Translations under genes and position numbers: made by a program
NCBI GenBank assembly: GCA_030272155.1
Contig: CP126191.1
Span: 1,882,501-1,946,500 of the forward strand
Length of the DNA: 64,000 bases
Direction of reading: 5' to 3'
Source of the DNA: Tetradesmus obliquus
Lineage: Eukaryota; Chlorophyta; Chlorophyceae; Sphaeropleales; Scenedesmaceae
In this document: positions 1-11,618 of the stretch, piece by piece
Numbering within the stretch: position 1 is the first letter of the stretch
How the letters are laid out: every line of letters starts with the position of its first letter
The notes under the pieces: model-generated
Seen by the model: only the letters and a program-made list of their open reading frames with translations
Databases searched by the model: none
What the model was told of the DNA's origin: nothing

Positions 1-266
1 GTAGAGCTGGCCCACCACGTTCATGGCGCCCTTGCTGAAGTTGAGCGTGATCGTGATCTGGTCCTTACCAAGATAGTTGTCGTGGAACACCTGGCCGCAA
101 ACATCGGACACGGGTAACAAACAAACATTGGATCATTGTGATGGATGCGAAGCGCGTACCACTGTAGCAGCTAACCTCGCTGTCTGGAGAACCAGTTGGC
201 GGCTAGCTCATCCGCCAATGCAGAACACATTCAGGCCACCGGCAAGGCACTTGCAACTCACAGCAA

Positions 267-321
<55 letters not shown>

Positions 322-451
322 GTTGCCTTACCAGTGACTCTGGCAGGTACTGCCTGCTGCGCCACATCACCCAGCCCAGGCCGGGGTACACCAGCCCAAA
401 CTTGTGGCCTGAGGCGTTGATGGACATCACGTTGGACAGGCGGAAGTCCCT

Positions 452-511
<60 letters not shown>

Positions 512-2280
512 TATTCTTGTTGAACCAGTGGTGCAGCAACATCAACAACCCAGCCTGCTGCGCAGCCTGCCCGCTGCTGTTTCGCCTCACCACTTCATGC
601 CTGGGAACACAGAGGGCGTCAATGTGCAACGACCCAACCTGCTGCATTGCCACCCAAGGGTGCTGCCGGCAGCCTGCCTGCTTACTACCTCTGCTAACCA
701 CTTTATGTCTGGGAGGAAGAAGGGTGCCATTGTACAACTATCCAGCCTGCTGTAATGTCACCCAAGAATGCCTGCCCGCTGCTTTGTCTCACCACTTCAT
801 GTCGCGGACCACGCAGGGCGCCATTGTGCAACCACCAAAGCTGCTGCAATGTCACTCAAACTCCCCCTCACCACTCACCACTTCATGTCTGGGAACACGA
901 AGGGCGCCACGAAGCCGCCGCTGGCTGCGTCCACGTGGATGCACAGCTGCCAACCGGTCTCTTCATTCTTGGCAGCCACCAGCGAGTCAAGCTCCTCCAC
1001 ATCATAGAAGTGGCCCTGCAGCAGAGGTGAAGTGTGCACAATTTGTGAGTGGTTTGTGAGCGACACAGGGCATGCAGGAGGGTGATTGACTTGATGCGCA
1101 TTGCACAGTATGCTGGTGTGGTGGAGGTAAATCTTTACATGCCTGCGCTTGTGTGTCTCAGTGCATTGTTGCTGCTGCTGCTGCTGCTGCTGCCAGCTGG
1201 TTGCTGGTGAGGTGCTGCCGCCAGCAGGGCAGCGTGCATCTGCGCATGTGCATGTTCATGCTGCTGTGCAAGACACGCTGCAGCTGCTGTACATACTAGT
1301 GCTGTGGCGCGCCACAACTCACTGTGTAGGTTGTGCCTAGGATCGCCACCACACCTGTTGGGAGGCGCAGGGGCAGGTGGCAGCAGCATCCGTAAGTGTT
1401 CATGGTGGAGCAGCCAACTGCCGTTGGACCACACCATGCGTCATCTGTGCCCGTCTGCGCACACAGCCGCTGCCGCAATGCCCAAGCGTGGCAACCAGCA
1501 TGCAGTGCGTCATGCTGCTGCAGGCAGTGGCATAAGCTGGTTGCGTCAGCACAGCTGTATGCGGGGCCTATGGCCATGCTGTTGTCAGAGCAGTCCAAAG
1601 AGACGCAAACGTAATAGGCTGTGTGAGACGTTACACAAAGAGTTGACCGACCGCATGTACATTCCTATGCCGGCTGCTCACCGATGGTGTTCTCATCACA
1701 TGCAGCAATGAGGTCCTCATTTAATGCGTGGTAGTGCCCTGGCCTGTTGGTCACCCACTGCACACAGCAGGCAGCAGCAGGCAGCGCCAGCAGTTGCTCT
1801 CTAAGCAGTTCGCCAGGCTTACTACAGCTGTCCAGCTCCAAACATTGCTTGCAAGTGGACATGCATGCGCAGCGGTGACACGACTGTGTGAAGTCAGCCG
1901 CCAACACTTGGTCTGCCAGTTCTTTGTTGCAGCAGCTCACCTTTGGCTCGATCTCAAAGTACCTCGTCAGCTTTTCCCACACCTGCAGCGAAATGACAAT
2001 ACACAAGTGCACATGGGTGCAAGGGATCAAGTATGACAGGGGCACATGCCGCACTGTTGCAGCTGCTGCTGCCAGCCACTGACAGTGTGTGGGGGCTCAC
2101 ACCGTAGAGCCGCGTCCAGTTCCCCGACACCGTGTTGCATGCGGGCTGCACCGCGTGCATACCACCATCTGCTGGCCCGCTCACCTCCCAAAGCCTCGCT
2201 GCTGCGCTGTCGTTGCTGCCGCTGTCGCTGCTGCCGCTGTCGCTGCTGCCGCTGTCGCTGCTGCCGCTGTCGCTGCTGCC

Positions 2281-2335
<55 letters not shown>

Positions 2336-2518
2336 ACTCACCACGTGCGTCTCCGTGCCCATCACGATGTTGGGCCGGCTGGCGTTCAGCCCCGCCGCCT
2401 TACGCCTGTCCTGCCAGCGCCGCTTCATGGCAAGGCCTGCCAGCAGCACTGCCTCGCTGCTGCCCACAGTGTCAGTGCCGGTGGCCTTGGAGGCGCCGAG
2501 GTCTGCAGAAAAGTTGGT

Positions 2519-2558
<40 letters not shown>

Positions 2559-3556
2559 TGACGGCAGCCGGCCCCAATTGTGAACTGCTGTGGTGTGTGC
2601 TGTCAGCGCAGATGCAGCAACGAGGGCACTGCTGCAGGGCGTCCTGTTGCTTGCAATACTGTCAGTGTGTCTGGAATGCAAACCTGCCCTGTTGCTGGGC
2701 TATTCCGCTTTCGTGCAGGCCTGGCCTTTAGCTAAGTTCCCGGCGGCTCACCGGCGTGCCACAGGTCAGCCAGCATGGAGACGCACATCTCCTTAATCTT
2801 CTCTGTGCTTGGGTACTCCTCCGTGTCGATGTACTGCGCAGGAGCAGCGGCAACATGTGGGTCACTTATGCTGTTTATCGTGCAGCCAGCGCTGTGTATG
2901 GAGGCGTTTCAGAAAAGCATAAGTTCGACAGTCAGGGAGTGCCGCAGCAGCAGTGCTCAAGCGACTCAGGTGCAGAGCTGGGCTATCAACAATGCCCCTG
3001 CACGTGTATCAAGTTGGTGATGCAGGTGAACTGCCTGCCGGGGTCGCGGCTGCGCCCTGCAAAGCATCGCATGCATCTCTGCATCTGCTGTTGCTGCTGC
3101 TGCTGCCTCTGCTGGCGTAGCTGCGGGTGCAACTTGGCATGCGCGTGCTCACGTTGACTGCGATGGCTGTTCATGCAGTTGCATGCAGTGGCCTGTGCAA
3201 GCATATGTATGCTCACGTTGACTGCGATGGCCTCTTCCATCAGCTCACGGCACCTGCCACGCCACACAGCAGCGCAGCCCAACACACCAAACAGTACAGA
3301 TGACAGCCGGCAGGTCAGTGCACGAACGATAAGAACATGTTGCCAAGTTGCAGGCATATTGGGCATGCTGTCGGTGCTGTTGCATACATGTGTCATGCGC
3401 TATTTGCTGCTGCTGCTGCGTTTGCTTGTATGCTTCTGACTATGCTTCATTCAACACAACAGCACCGTATTCAAGTGGCTACTGCATGGTGTGAGCCGCA
3501 CAATAGACCGCTACATTGGTCCCATGGCATTCTGCCTGGCAGGTGCATGTATGGCA

Positions 3557-3592
<36 letters not shown>

Positions 3593-5217
3593 TGCTGCTG
3601 TCGCAGTGCGCACACAGCCCCTGCAGCCGCTGCGGCCACATGTCAGATTAACAACACCCATGCGCATGTCACAACAGCATCCACAGCCGTGTGCCCCCGC
3701 TCACTCGGGCTCCATGAAGGTGGTCACGAAGGAGGCCAAGTTGAGGCGTTGCGTTTGCTCATCTGCTTCCAACACTGTAACCAACAACACAACACACCAC
3801 AACAGCACTTGGACTCCTCTTGCGCACTCACTCGGGCTCCATGAAGGTGGTCACGAAGGAGGCCAGGTTGAGGCGCGGCGTGGCGTCAAGGTTGCGCAGG
3901 CCCTGGATCTGCGAGGCCGCCATGCGCGGCTCAATGGAGCGCTGCGGGAACTTGCTGGCGTCAATCGCCTCCCACCTGAGGACAGGTAGGTAAATCTATA
4001 TAATAAGTGTAGCACTTTGACTCGTGTTACGATTGTGATGTGGTGTGTGGATGTGCAAAATGTGCAGCGACATGCGTGGTGCTCCCAGCAGCTGCGTCAC
4101 TAGCTGGCTAGCGGCTAAGTGTTGCTGCTGCGGCATCCACATCTGCAAAGGGGAGCTGCTGCTCATGCAGCTGCACAGGAGTCGAGATGAAAGACAATGT
4201 GTGACACAGGTATGGGCAGGAGGGCGGCAGCAGAGCTTGCATGCCATGCATGCCATGATGGCAGGGCGGGTGACTCAGCAGCTGCAGGTACCCGACTGCT
4301 GTGCTGCATGCTGATGCTCCTAGAGCTGTGTGTAGCGCGTAAGTTGGCAATGATTGATTTACTTGTGTTTGATCAGCATGGTGAAAGTATATGCTGGCAG
4401 CATGTTCACGGAACGTAGTAACTCACAAGAACCGTGGGATGCAGAGCCCATCGACGCCACCATTGCTTGCATCCGCGCACGCCATAATGTCTATCAAAAA
4501 CTTGATGGTAAAGCGCACAAGCAGGCGCGCACGGAACGAAGCAGCAAGTCAAGCTTGGAGGAGCTGGGTGTTGCAAAGCAACTTGCCGTATTTCACAGTT
4601 CAGGACAGCTATGCGCCTGATAAAAGGCGCTAGTATCCGTCAATGGCATAACAGTGCCCATTACATGGGAAGTTACCCAACGGTCAGGGTTGAATCAAGG
4701 ATCCTGTCATCAGAAGGGTGCGATGACGGATGCCTGGTAACAACCCTAGGTGGTGCAACATGCACAGGTACTCAGAGATTGTTATTTTGCATGTTGCTTT
4801 GAAGTAAGAACTGAACAGCCACGGGCGGAGCATGAGAGGAAGTCAGTCACCGTACTGCTGTCGCCACGCTCGGGGTTGCGGCTGCATCCAGGCGTATGCT
4901 AGGTACATTGTAGATGGTTCAACTCATATTTCGAGTGAGCATGCTAATCGAACGGCTGCAACTCACTGATAACTCGTCTGGCTGGTGTCACTGGTGCCAT
5001 GTACAGCCAGGGCGGGTGGCACCAGCAGCCTGAGTCTGATATATTCTGGCGCCTGCCATGTGGGGGACTTCACAACTTTAAAAAGCCAAAAGACGGGTTC
5101 AAGATTACACACATACCAACCTTTATAATCAACGCTGATGGTGCTGCCGCCAGCAGTGCCAGTGCGGGCCGGGCAGCTGGCATTGCCACGGGCCACGACG
5201 GTCTGGAGTGACTCCAT
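1..5217 (-). CDS. GAD: Glutamate decarboxylase, PLP-dependent (C-terminus outside window)
   Basis: Converts L-glutamate to GABA and CO2, normally a cytosolic PLP enzyme. Exons by homology and phase: 5117-5217, 3832-3975, 3217-3253, 2752-2833, 2342-2502, 1941-1982, about 1682-1740, 1323-1354, 879-1015, 332-449 and <1-90. Family landmarks read in order: [15 protein letters not shown] (exon 2), [10 protein letters not shown] (exon 4), [14 protein letters not shown] (exon 5), [12 protein letters not shown] (exon 6), CDENTIG then [10 protein letters not shown] (exons 7-8), [14 protein letters not shown] (exon 9), and [15 protein letters not shown] (exon 10), whose Lys codon at 401-403 should carry PLP. 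Exon 11 gives [12 protein letters not shown]. The start at 5217 ([11 protein letters not shown]) is inferred: its GTATGT donor joins exon 2 in phase. The joint between exons 6 and 7 does not close in phase, so a microexon there is probably missed. Any calmodulin-binding tail lies beyond base 1. Family assignment is very secure; the first exon is moderately so. Confidence 0.9.
270..320. repeat. CAG microsatellite
   Basis: An uninterrupted CAG run in the GAD intron between exons 10 and 11. A second run at 452-508 abuts the acceptor of exon 10 (CTG on the coding strand), acting as the intron's 3' tail. Confidence 0.95.
585..835 (-). repeat. Three decayed copies of the 3' edge of GAD exon 9
   Basis: Within the intron after exon 9, about 585-640, 695-745 and 788-835 each resemble the exon-9 end around 879-930. 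Each keeps the donor side (caccacttcatg on the plus strand) followed by a degenerate version of the FVFPDMKW coding stretch, spaced about 90-110 bp apart. Seen directly by eye; percent identity was not computed. Confidence 0.75.
2206..2333. repeat. 15-bp minisatellite merging into a CTG tract
   Basis: About five units of ctgctgccgctgtcg run directly into an uninterrupted CTG run, inside the GAD intron just after the exon 5 donor. The gradation from a 15-mer to a pure triplet suggests slippage growth from one seed. Confidence 0.9.
3146..3170 (-). repeat. Copy of the 3' edge of GAD exon 3
   Basis: The 20-base core tgctcacgttgactgcgatg occurs here and again at about 3210-3229, where it spans the donor of the 37-nt exon 3. 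The offset is 63 bp. This is a short copy of an exon edge placed downstream in the next intron. Confidence 0.7.
3698..3752 (-). repeat. Copy of the 3' edge of GAD exon 2
   Basis: About 50 bases including the donor and the coding stretch for [15 protein letters not shown] are repeated almost perfectly from 3826-3880, offset about 128 bp. The copy keeps a usable GTGAG donor but has no complete exon. It lies inside intron 2. Confidence 0.85.
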
Positions 5218-6229
5218 ACCGTCTGGAGTGCAGGGGCCCTGCACTGCAGTGCTGCAGCAGCAACAACAACACAACACCCACTTCTGTTTTTTTTTTTTAT
5301 TAACAAACTATGACCAACACAACACCCACTTCTGCACTCGTGAAGGTGCCACTGAAAATCCGTCATAACATAATGAGTTGCACCCCGTTGCTGCCTGCTC
5401 CTCAGGAGCAACAAGGCTTGTTGGAACACGGCAGCCATGAGCAGGCCCGAACCTGCATGCATGCCCTTGCATGCGCCGTTGCTACTGTGCCGCCCTTCTA
5501 CTAAACCTGAGACAAATGTCACTGGTAATCCGTTCAAGATACATTCAACATCAAAGTGCAAGCATGCATCAACTTTACTGCAGCCTGACTTGCAGCACCT
5601 GCTGGTCTGTGTCATGCATAGTGCAGCTGTGGGTGGGCTGAACTCCACACCCAGCCAGTCAGGTCCCTACCAGAGGTGACTCTGGTCATGTGTGCATGTA
5701 TGCTTGCAACCAGAAACAGTGCGCATTCACGTGTCAACCATGGTTGACATGGACGTGGACTCGTACTCAATGCATAATTGCTGCGTTCTCGCCATGCCGC
5801 ATCCATGAGCACGCGAAATTTCACAGCATTCACCATCATTGTAGCTGTTGGGTTGATCAAACTGCTGTTGAGTTTGAACCGCACTGTACAACACCAGGCT
5901 GATTGAACGCACAGCAACTGCGCAGGAAGCCTTTGCACAACATGCATTGCTGCACACCCCCTCCAGAGGTCTCCTGGACAAGCAATGCTTGAAGGTGCGC
6001 AGCTTGGCATTTTTCATGCTAGACTGTCCATCTTTACACAATGCTGCAAAACAGAAATTCAGTCTGCAAGCATTCAATGCAGAGCGGCATTGGCCAGGGT
6101 CAGTTTGCTGTCTGTTTTCAAGACAGCCTAGATGCAGTTTCTGAGGACCAATGTAACAGCACAACTGCCTGACACTGCGATGGGCAGCAGTAGCTGCTGT
6201 ACTGTGACAAGTATAAAAGTCAACTGATC
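5218..6229. other. Intergenic: GAD upstream region and haloperoxidase 3' flank
   Basis: No convincing gene was found on either strand. The stretch is AT-richer than the exons around it, has a short T run near 5287-5300, and a TTACA at 6034-6038, which is TGTAA on the minus strand, the usual green-algal polyadenylation signal, about 195 bases past the haloperoxidase stop. Confidence 0.5.
6034..6038 (-). terminator. Possible TGTAA polyadenylation signal of the haloperoxidase gene
   Basis: TTACA on the plus strand reads TGTAA on the gene strand, about 190-195 bases after the TGA at 6230. TGTAA is the common chlorophyte poly(A) signal; a five-base match alone is weak. Confidence 0.3.
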
Positions 6230-9200
6230 TCATGCCATACGCCTTCCCAGGTTGATTGTTAGACCAAGCTTCTTGACGCCTGTGCTGCTGCTGCCAGGTG
6301 CTGCAGGCGCTCCTGCTGCTGCTGCTGCCCCAGTCGCTGCCTGCTGCACGGTTGCACCGCCGCTGCAAGCCGCAGACACAAAGGTAGATGGCATGTTGAC
6401 AGCTGCCGGCTTGTTTGCGGCAATGCGGTCAAACACCTTGCCTCCGATAATGCGCCCAAGCTTCAGGCCATCTGCATTTGCGCTTGGGAAATGCACGCCG
6501 CCAAACGTGCGGGAGTCCCCTACCTCCTGAGCAGCAGCAGTAAGGCTGCTGTAGCTGCGATTGAGCCAGGGGGCGCCCTCGGATGTGAGGGTGAATGTAA
6601 CACTGTCTTTGTTGTTCAGCGTCCTGAGCAGCACCTCCAGAACAGCGCCGACAGTCGCCTGAAGGGCAGAGCAGAAGCAGCAGCAGCAGCAGCAGCAGCA
6701 GCACAGCACGCGATCAATGGTGTTTCTCGTACTGATGCATGCATAACAGCAGCGACTTTAGGCATGGTCATGAAGAGGCTCTCAGGCCACAGCGCTGGCA
6801 GCTGTCACTGCCCGCCACAGCTGCTGCAAGTGCCGCACTTGATGCAGTTGACTGCATTAGTGGCTTCACCGCTGCCAGCCTGGCATCTTCAAAAGGCCCA
6901 CACTGCCTGCAGCTGTCAGTGCAGATTGCAGTTCCCGCAAGTGCCGCACTTCAAAGTGCATCAGTGATGCATGTGACTGCATTTGTGGCTTCACTGCTGC
7001 CAGCCTGGCATTGGACAGCCCACCTGGTGTCCACTGGGGTACTCAGGGTGTGGCGGCGTCCTCAGCAGCGGCATCCAATCTGTTGCTGCTGCTGCTGCCG
7101 CTGCTGCTACTGGCACACCCGGGGCGCCCTGCGCGAAGGCAGTGATGGGCCGCCAGTGCAGCATGGAGTACTTGACCTTCCAGCCCGCAATGGATGCGTC
7201 GTAGCTGGCAGCGCCGGCACGCGCAAAGAACAACGCAGAGTCGGCGACAGAGTAGTCCTGGGGCAGCACCTGCAGCAGACACCAGATTGCATGGGTTTGG
7301 TTGGTCCGTGTATGTGGCACGTACCGGATGGCGCGCTGCTTCTGCTCACCAAAACATGGCTGTGTATGCAGTGTTCTGCTTTACCAACATACTTAAGCGA
7401 ACACAAGCCAGTTTTGGTGTATGCATTGCAAAAAATCCTTGAAGGTTGTACACGACAGTGCTGATGTGTCTGCCAAGAACAGTGTGATGGTGTTGGTGAG
7501 TGCAGTAATGCAGGTGGATGTGCTGGCGGCTGCTGCTGATGATGCAGCTGGTGTAGCCGCACCTCTCGTGAGATGTCCAGCCATGCGCCTGCAATGCCAC
7601 TGGTGTTGGCGCCTGCAGCCCAAAAGAAGGCCGAGTCTGCGGCGCGACACAGACAGCAACACCACCAGATGAGGGAGCCAGCAACAGTTCAGTGATACTC
7701 TTTTGTGTTGTCTTTAAGTCTAATGCAGTGGTGCCAAGCAGCGTGGCAGCAGCAACATCTGCCACAACATGATCAGCACAAACAGCTGCGCGAGTCAAAC
7801 TGCCACAGGCGGTGCCACCAGATATGGTGCGGCTACAGCCGTCATGCATCTGCTGTGGAGTGGTGGGCTAGCCGGCTGGCTGGCTGGCCCACCTGTGTCA
7901 TACTGCTTGCGTGTCTTGCTGGCCTTGCTGCCCAGCTCGTAGGTCTGCGCGTAGTCGTCCTTGGCGGGCTGGAACACAGGGCCCGCGCTGGCGTCCTGCG
8001 GCGGTGACAACTGATGCAGCACGTTGCTTCACTGTATAAAAGGCAGGGCCATTGGCTCAGCTTGACAATCCAGTGATATGACCACGACTCATCAAGCCGC
8101 TCTATGTGGCTATGTTCATTTGCGATAACCCTATGCGTAAGCGCAGCAGTGCATGTTGCTGCAGGTAGTCTTCAAAACCCGCTGAGCTTGTACGCCAGCA
8201 CAGCACATTACTCATTCTTGGTAAGTCATGCCAGGCGTGCTGTGTACTGCCGGCACCTGCCAATGGCTCAAGGCTGCAGCAGCACACCTTGTTGTATGCC
8301 ACGGCATCCACCTGCTGCTGCGGCACGATGAGCGGCGTGGTGTCAGCCAGCTGCGGGTACAGCGCAAACTTCTGCTCCGGCACAAACTGCCCACAGCAGC
8401 AATTGCAGCAGCAGCAGCGGGGCTATCAGCGAGGAGTGCTGCGGTTTGAGCGCACAGTGTGGCCGCTTTGGCTGCGTGGCATGCCTGCATTCTGAACACA
8501 CGAGCTGCCAGCAGTGCCGCTAAGGCACATGCTGCGCATGAAGCGCAGGCGGTGGGGCGGGCAGACTGCATCAGAAGACACCATCACCTGAGCAACATAC
8601 ATCCATAAGCAACACACATCCATAAGCAACATACATCCATAAGCAGCATACATCTCTGCCATCTGAGTGTATTGCGCCATACAGGACGGCCGTTGTAATT
8701 GTTGATGCTGCTGTCTCACCTGGTAGGCGAACTTGGTGCCTGGTGCTGCTGGCTTGAAGTCTGACAGGCTGGTGCTCTCATCAGCGGCCCTGCAGCATCA
8801 TTTACCAGCACAGCAGGCCAGCCGAGTGATGGATGACGCGCCATGTGTGTGTTGGCGTGCATGGCTGGGTCACCGCTTAAAATGTACTGCACTGCTGCAT
8901 CTCTGTGCAGCAGGGACTTGCGGCATAGAGGCAGCCAGCTAAACTAACTGGTGATCTCCACCGACGACTCGCAAGCGTACATCAGATGGAGGGGCCAGCA
9001 GCTGTCTGTCATGGCAGCAGTGGAATGACAGTGCTGCCACATCATAGCCCCTACCTCTGCTGCAGCATGGCCCTTGCAAGCGGCACAGCCACCGCGTTTG
9101 CTGCCTGCCGCTGGTCTGCAGGCACTGCCATCAGCTGCTTCCTAAGCAGCATGTCCCACATGGGCTGACGCGCACTGCACAGGACGAAAACAGCAGCATA

Positions 9201-10320
9201 TTCGGCAGCCTTAGGACGATGTGTCTTTGGCAGAGATGCCCAAGTGCCAACCACGCGTTGTATGTGTCTGCCTGAGCTGTAACATGCAGGACTCGTGGTG
9301 GCAACTGCTGCACCACCTAGTACTGCACTCCTGTGCATGCTGCCTTTGCACAGCAAACGCGTCTGTCGTCATGACACCAGCCATCGCTATCACCAGGGTT
9401 TTTTTGGGCTTGCATGCAACACGTTACTGGACCTAAAACAGATTAGTCATCATGAAGTCGGATGCCACATGTTCATATGAAGCTGCAGTATTGCGAGATG
9501 ACTGCAACCCTGGTGTCTGGCAGCAGCTGGCACTCACGGGAAGCTTGCAGACAGCACGGCGTGCCCAGCAAACGCTGCAGGCAGGCAGCAGCAGCAGCAG
9601 CAGCAATGCGCAGTTCTGTGTCAGGTGTTCAGCGGAGAAGGGCAGCACTGCTCATGCAGAATGTTAGCTGTAGTAAGTATACACACTGCGACCTGCTTGC
9701 CTGTGTTGTGGTGCTGCAGTGTCACTATGCACAGCTGCCAGCAGCGACACACAGCACATGCGACAAGAAACATAGCCTGGGCAACAGTGTGGCATCACTC
9801 ACCAGCCAGGGCGTTGGCTGGGGCTCCTCCCTGGGCGATGGCCTGATGCATTGCAAGGCCAGTCAGTGCGTAGTACCTGGGGCGATGGAGGGCGCAACGA
9901 CATGGTTCCAACTGTTGAGAGATAAAAGTGGGGCGCAGCGGCCAGCTATCCCCAGCCTGGCAAGGCATGCCATGATCACAATGCCTAAGCAGGCAAGCCA
10001 GCCTGCTTGCCACTGCACGAATCAACTGCAAACGGCTGCAACAGCTTACTTCTTGCATGCACGCTGCAGGAGGATGATCCTTGCCGGCTGTGAGCACCAG
10101 GTCGCACTGTGTGAGGCCTGGCAACAGGCCTGGTCATTGCTTGATCTAGAAGGCCTCACCTGGCAGCCAGTTGGTTCGGAATGCCATCAGTAGCAACGTT
10201 CAACTGGGTAGCATTCACCCAGTCCGTCACTACGTTGCTGAGCTTAGCCTGGGCTGTGCTGCTGCCAAGCACCAGCAGTGCCGCAACAACAGCAAGTGCT
10301 GCTGTAGCAGGGCGTGTCAT
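6230..10320 (-). CDS. Secreted vanadium-dependent haloperoxidase / PAP2-family protein
   Basis: Exons: 10160-10320, 9803-9876, one ending 9055 (5' edge unresolved, about 9164 or higher), 8720-8789, 8288-8386, 7893-7968, 7563-7636, 7024-7269 and 6230-6658 (TGA). The start MTRPATAALAVVAALLVLG is a clear signal peptide, so the product probably enters the secretory path. The vanadate/phosphate site signature is complete: K-x6-RP (KYSMLHWRP) and PHPEYPSGH in the 7024-7269 exon, then SRTFGGVH in the last exon. Other family blocks are RYYALTGLAMHQAI, FFWAAGANTS and ALFFARAGAASYDASIAGW. Members oxidise halides with peroxide or act as acid phosphatases; sequence alone does not decide which. A poly-Ala insert sits just before the TDWMPLLRTPPHPEYPSGH block, and a low-complexity Ala/Ser/Gly tail follows the domain. 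Confidence 0.88.
6796..7014. repeat. Tandem duplication of about 122 bp in the last haloperoxidase intron
   Basis: Positions 6796-6893 and 6918-7014 share long blocks (for example gccgcactt and tggcttcac-gctgccagcctggcat). The proximal copy abuts the donor at 7023, so this resembles the exon-edge copies elsewhere but is mostly intronic. Confidence 0.7.
8592..8652. repeat. Short tandem repeat, about 17-bp unit
   Basis: Three to four units close to agcaacatacatccata lie in a haloperoxidase intron. It is a simple minisatellite with no sign of function. Confidence 0.85.
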
Positions 10321-11618
10321 TTTGGATCTGCCGGCAGCGACATCAGCAGACAACACAGACCCAGTGGTATACGAACTGCAATGATTGATCAGTATGCATC
10401 GTATTTGGCCACATGAAGCACGCCACTGTTTGTGCAGCATGGCAGGGCTGGCAGAAGTCACAGTGCCCCTCAGCATGGCTGACCAATGTCCGTCGAGTTT
10501 GGTCGAATTCGATGGCTGCTTGCGATCGGCTTATCGAAAACGTGTTGAGAACTGGCCTGACGAATGAATGCAGCGCCTGATCACCAGCGGCAGAAGTGCG
10601 TGGACCGCGCAACAGGCTGCTTGCGAAATGGAAGGCAGGCGAACGGATGGTCTGTCTGCAAGAAATAGATTTGTGTCCGGATGTTGTACGCGTTTACCGC
10701 ACGCGCGGAGGGTGGCGGTGGCTCAATGCAGTACGATGTACATTGTGCATTGTAGACACTCCGACAGCTTATGATGCAAGATCTCCTCCTCAGTGCGTAC
10801 GATCCCTTCTCTTTGTCTTCTATCCAAATTTCACGCTCTCGGTATCATTGCCATCCTTGTCGATGGTCTCGCTTTGGTCCAAGACTGGTCTGTGTTGGGT
10901 CTTATTGTTGCATCCAAGCTACTGCAGCACTACTCAAGTCGCTCTATGCTGGGGGACATCTAATGATCATTATTTTGTATCTGAGAAGCGTGCAACCGCA
11001 CGATCGTCTATGCTGCAGGCGCCAGCAAAGTGACTGGTCCAACCATGGCCAGTGAGTCACCAACAGGGCAGGGTGCTGATACTGGCAGCACCCTGAAGTC
11101 TGATGCCCGATCCAACCCATCAAACTTGGGTATATAATTCCTTGTAAACAAAGTGTGCTAGATAGGTCGGTTTCAGGCTGTCAGCCGGAGCCATGTTTGT
11201 GCCCAAGCATCAGTCCAAGCTTCATGCTGTACGCACAGCAGGTATACATACCTCACTGCTACACCAGCAGCGCTGCTGTTGAACATCATTGACCTGATCA
11301 TACACCTAGGTTTCATGCTGTCACAGCAGCAAAGGCTGCAAAGTATAACACATATTGGTGATGGATGACACCGCGGGTTGCCAGGCACAACAGATCAGCA
11401 CTTGACCATCGACGTGTTTGAGCAATTCCACTTACAGATCGTGGACTACAAACGATTTTACTTCAAACTGAAAGCTCCGTGTGCTGAGAAGGCCTGCAAA
11501 ACAGGGAGCCCGGTGCCTCCGGGTAACCGGCAAGCAACCCAACGTCTTTCGCGTGATACCAAACTTTTTGTCCTTGTTACAATGAAGGTATCACCATTCG
11601 CATGAAGAGGGGCCAGCC
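10321..11618. promoter_or_regulatory. Divergent upstream region of haloperoxidase and receptor kinase
   Basis: The two genes point away from each other across about 1.3 kb. TATATAA at 11131-11137 could serve the kinase gene if it has a long 5' leader; this is only a motif match. No coding region was supported in the interval. Confidence 0.4.

Noticed and set aside
258..737. Long poly-Leu, poly-Ser, poly-Ala and poly-Cys frames over CAG/CTG tracts, here and throughout the window
   Set aside because: They are triplet microsatellites open in several frames at once and lie in introns of the GAD and other genes.
4354..4802. Two plus-strand open frames in the first GAD intron
   Set aside because: No domain, no splice partners, and they lie within an intron whose flanking exons join in phase.
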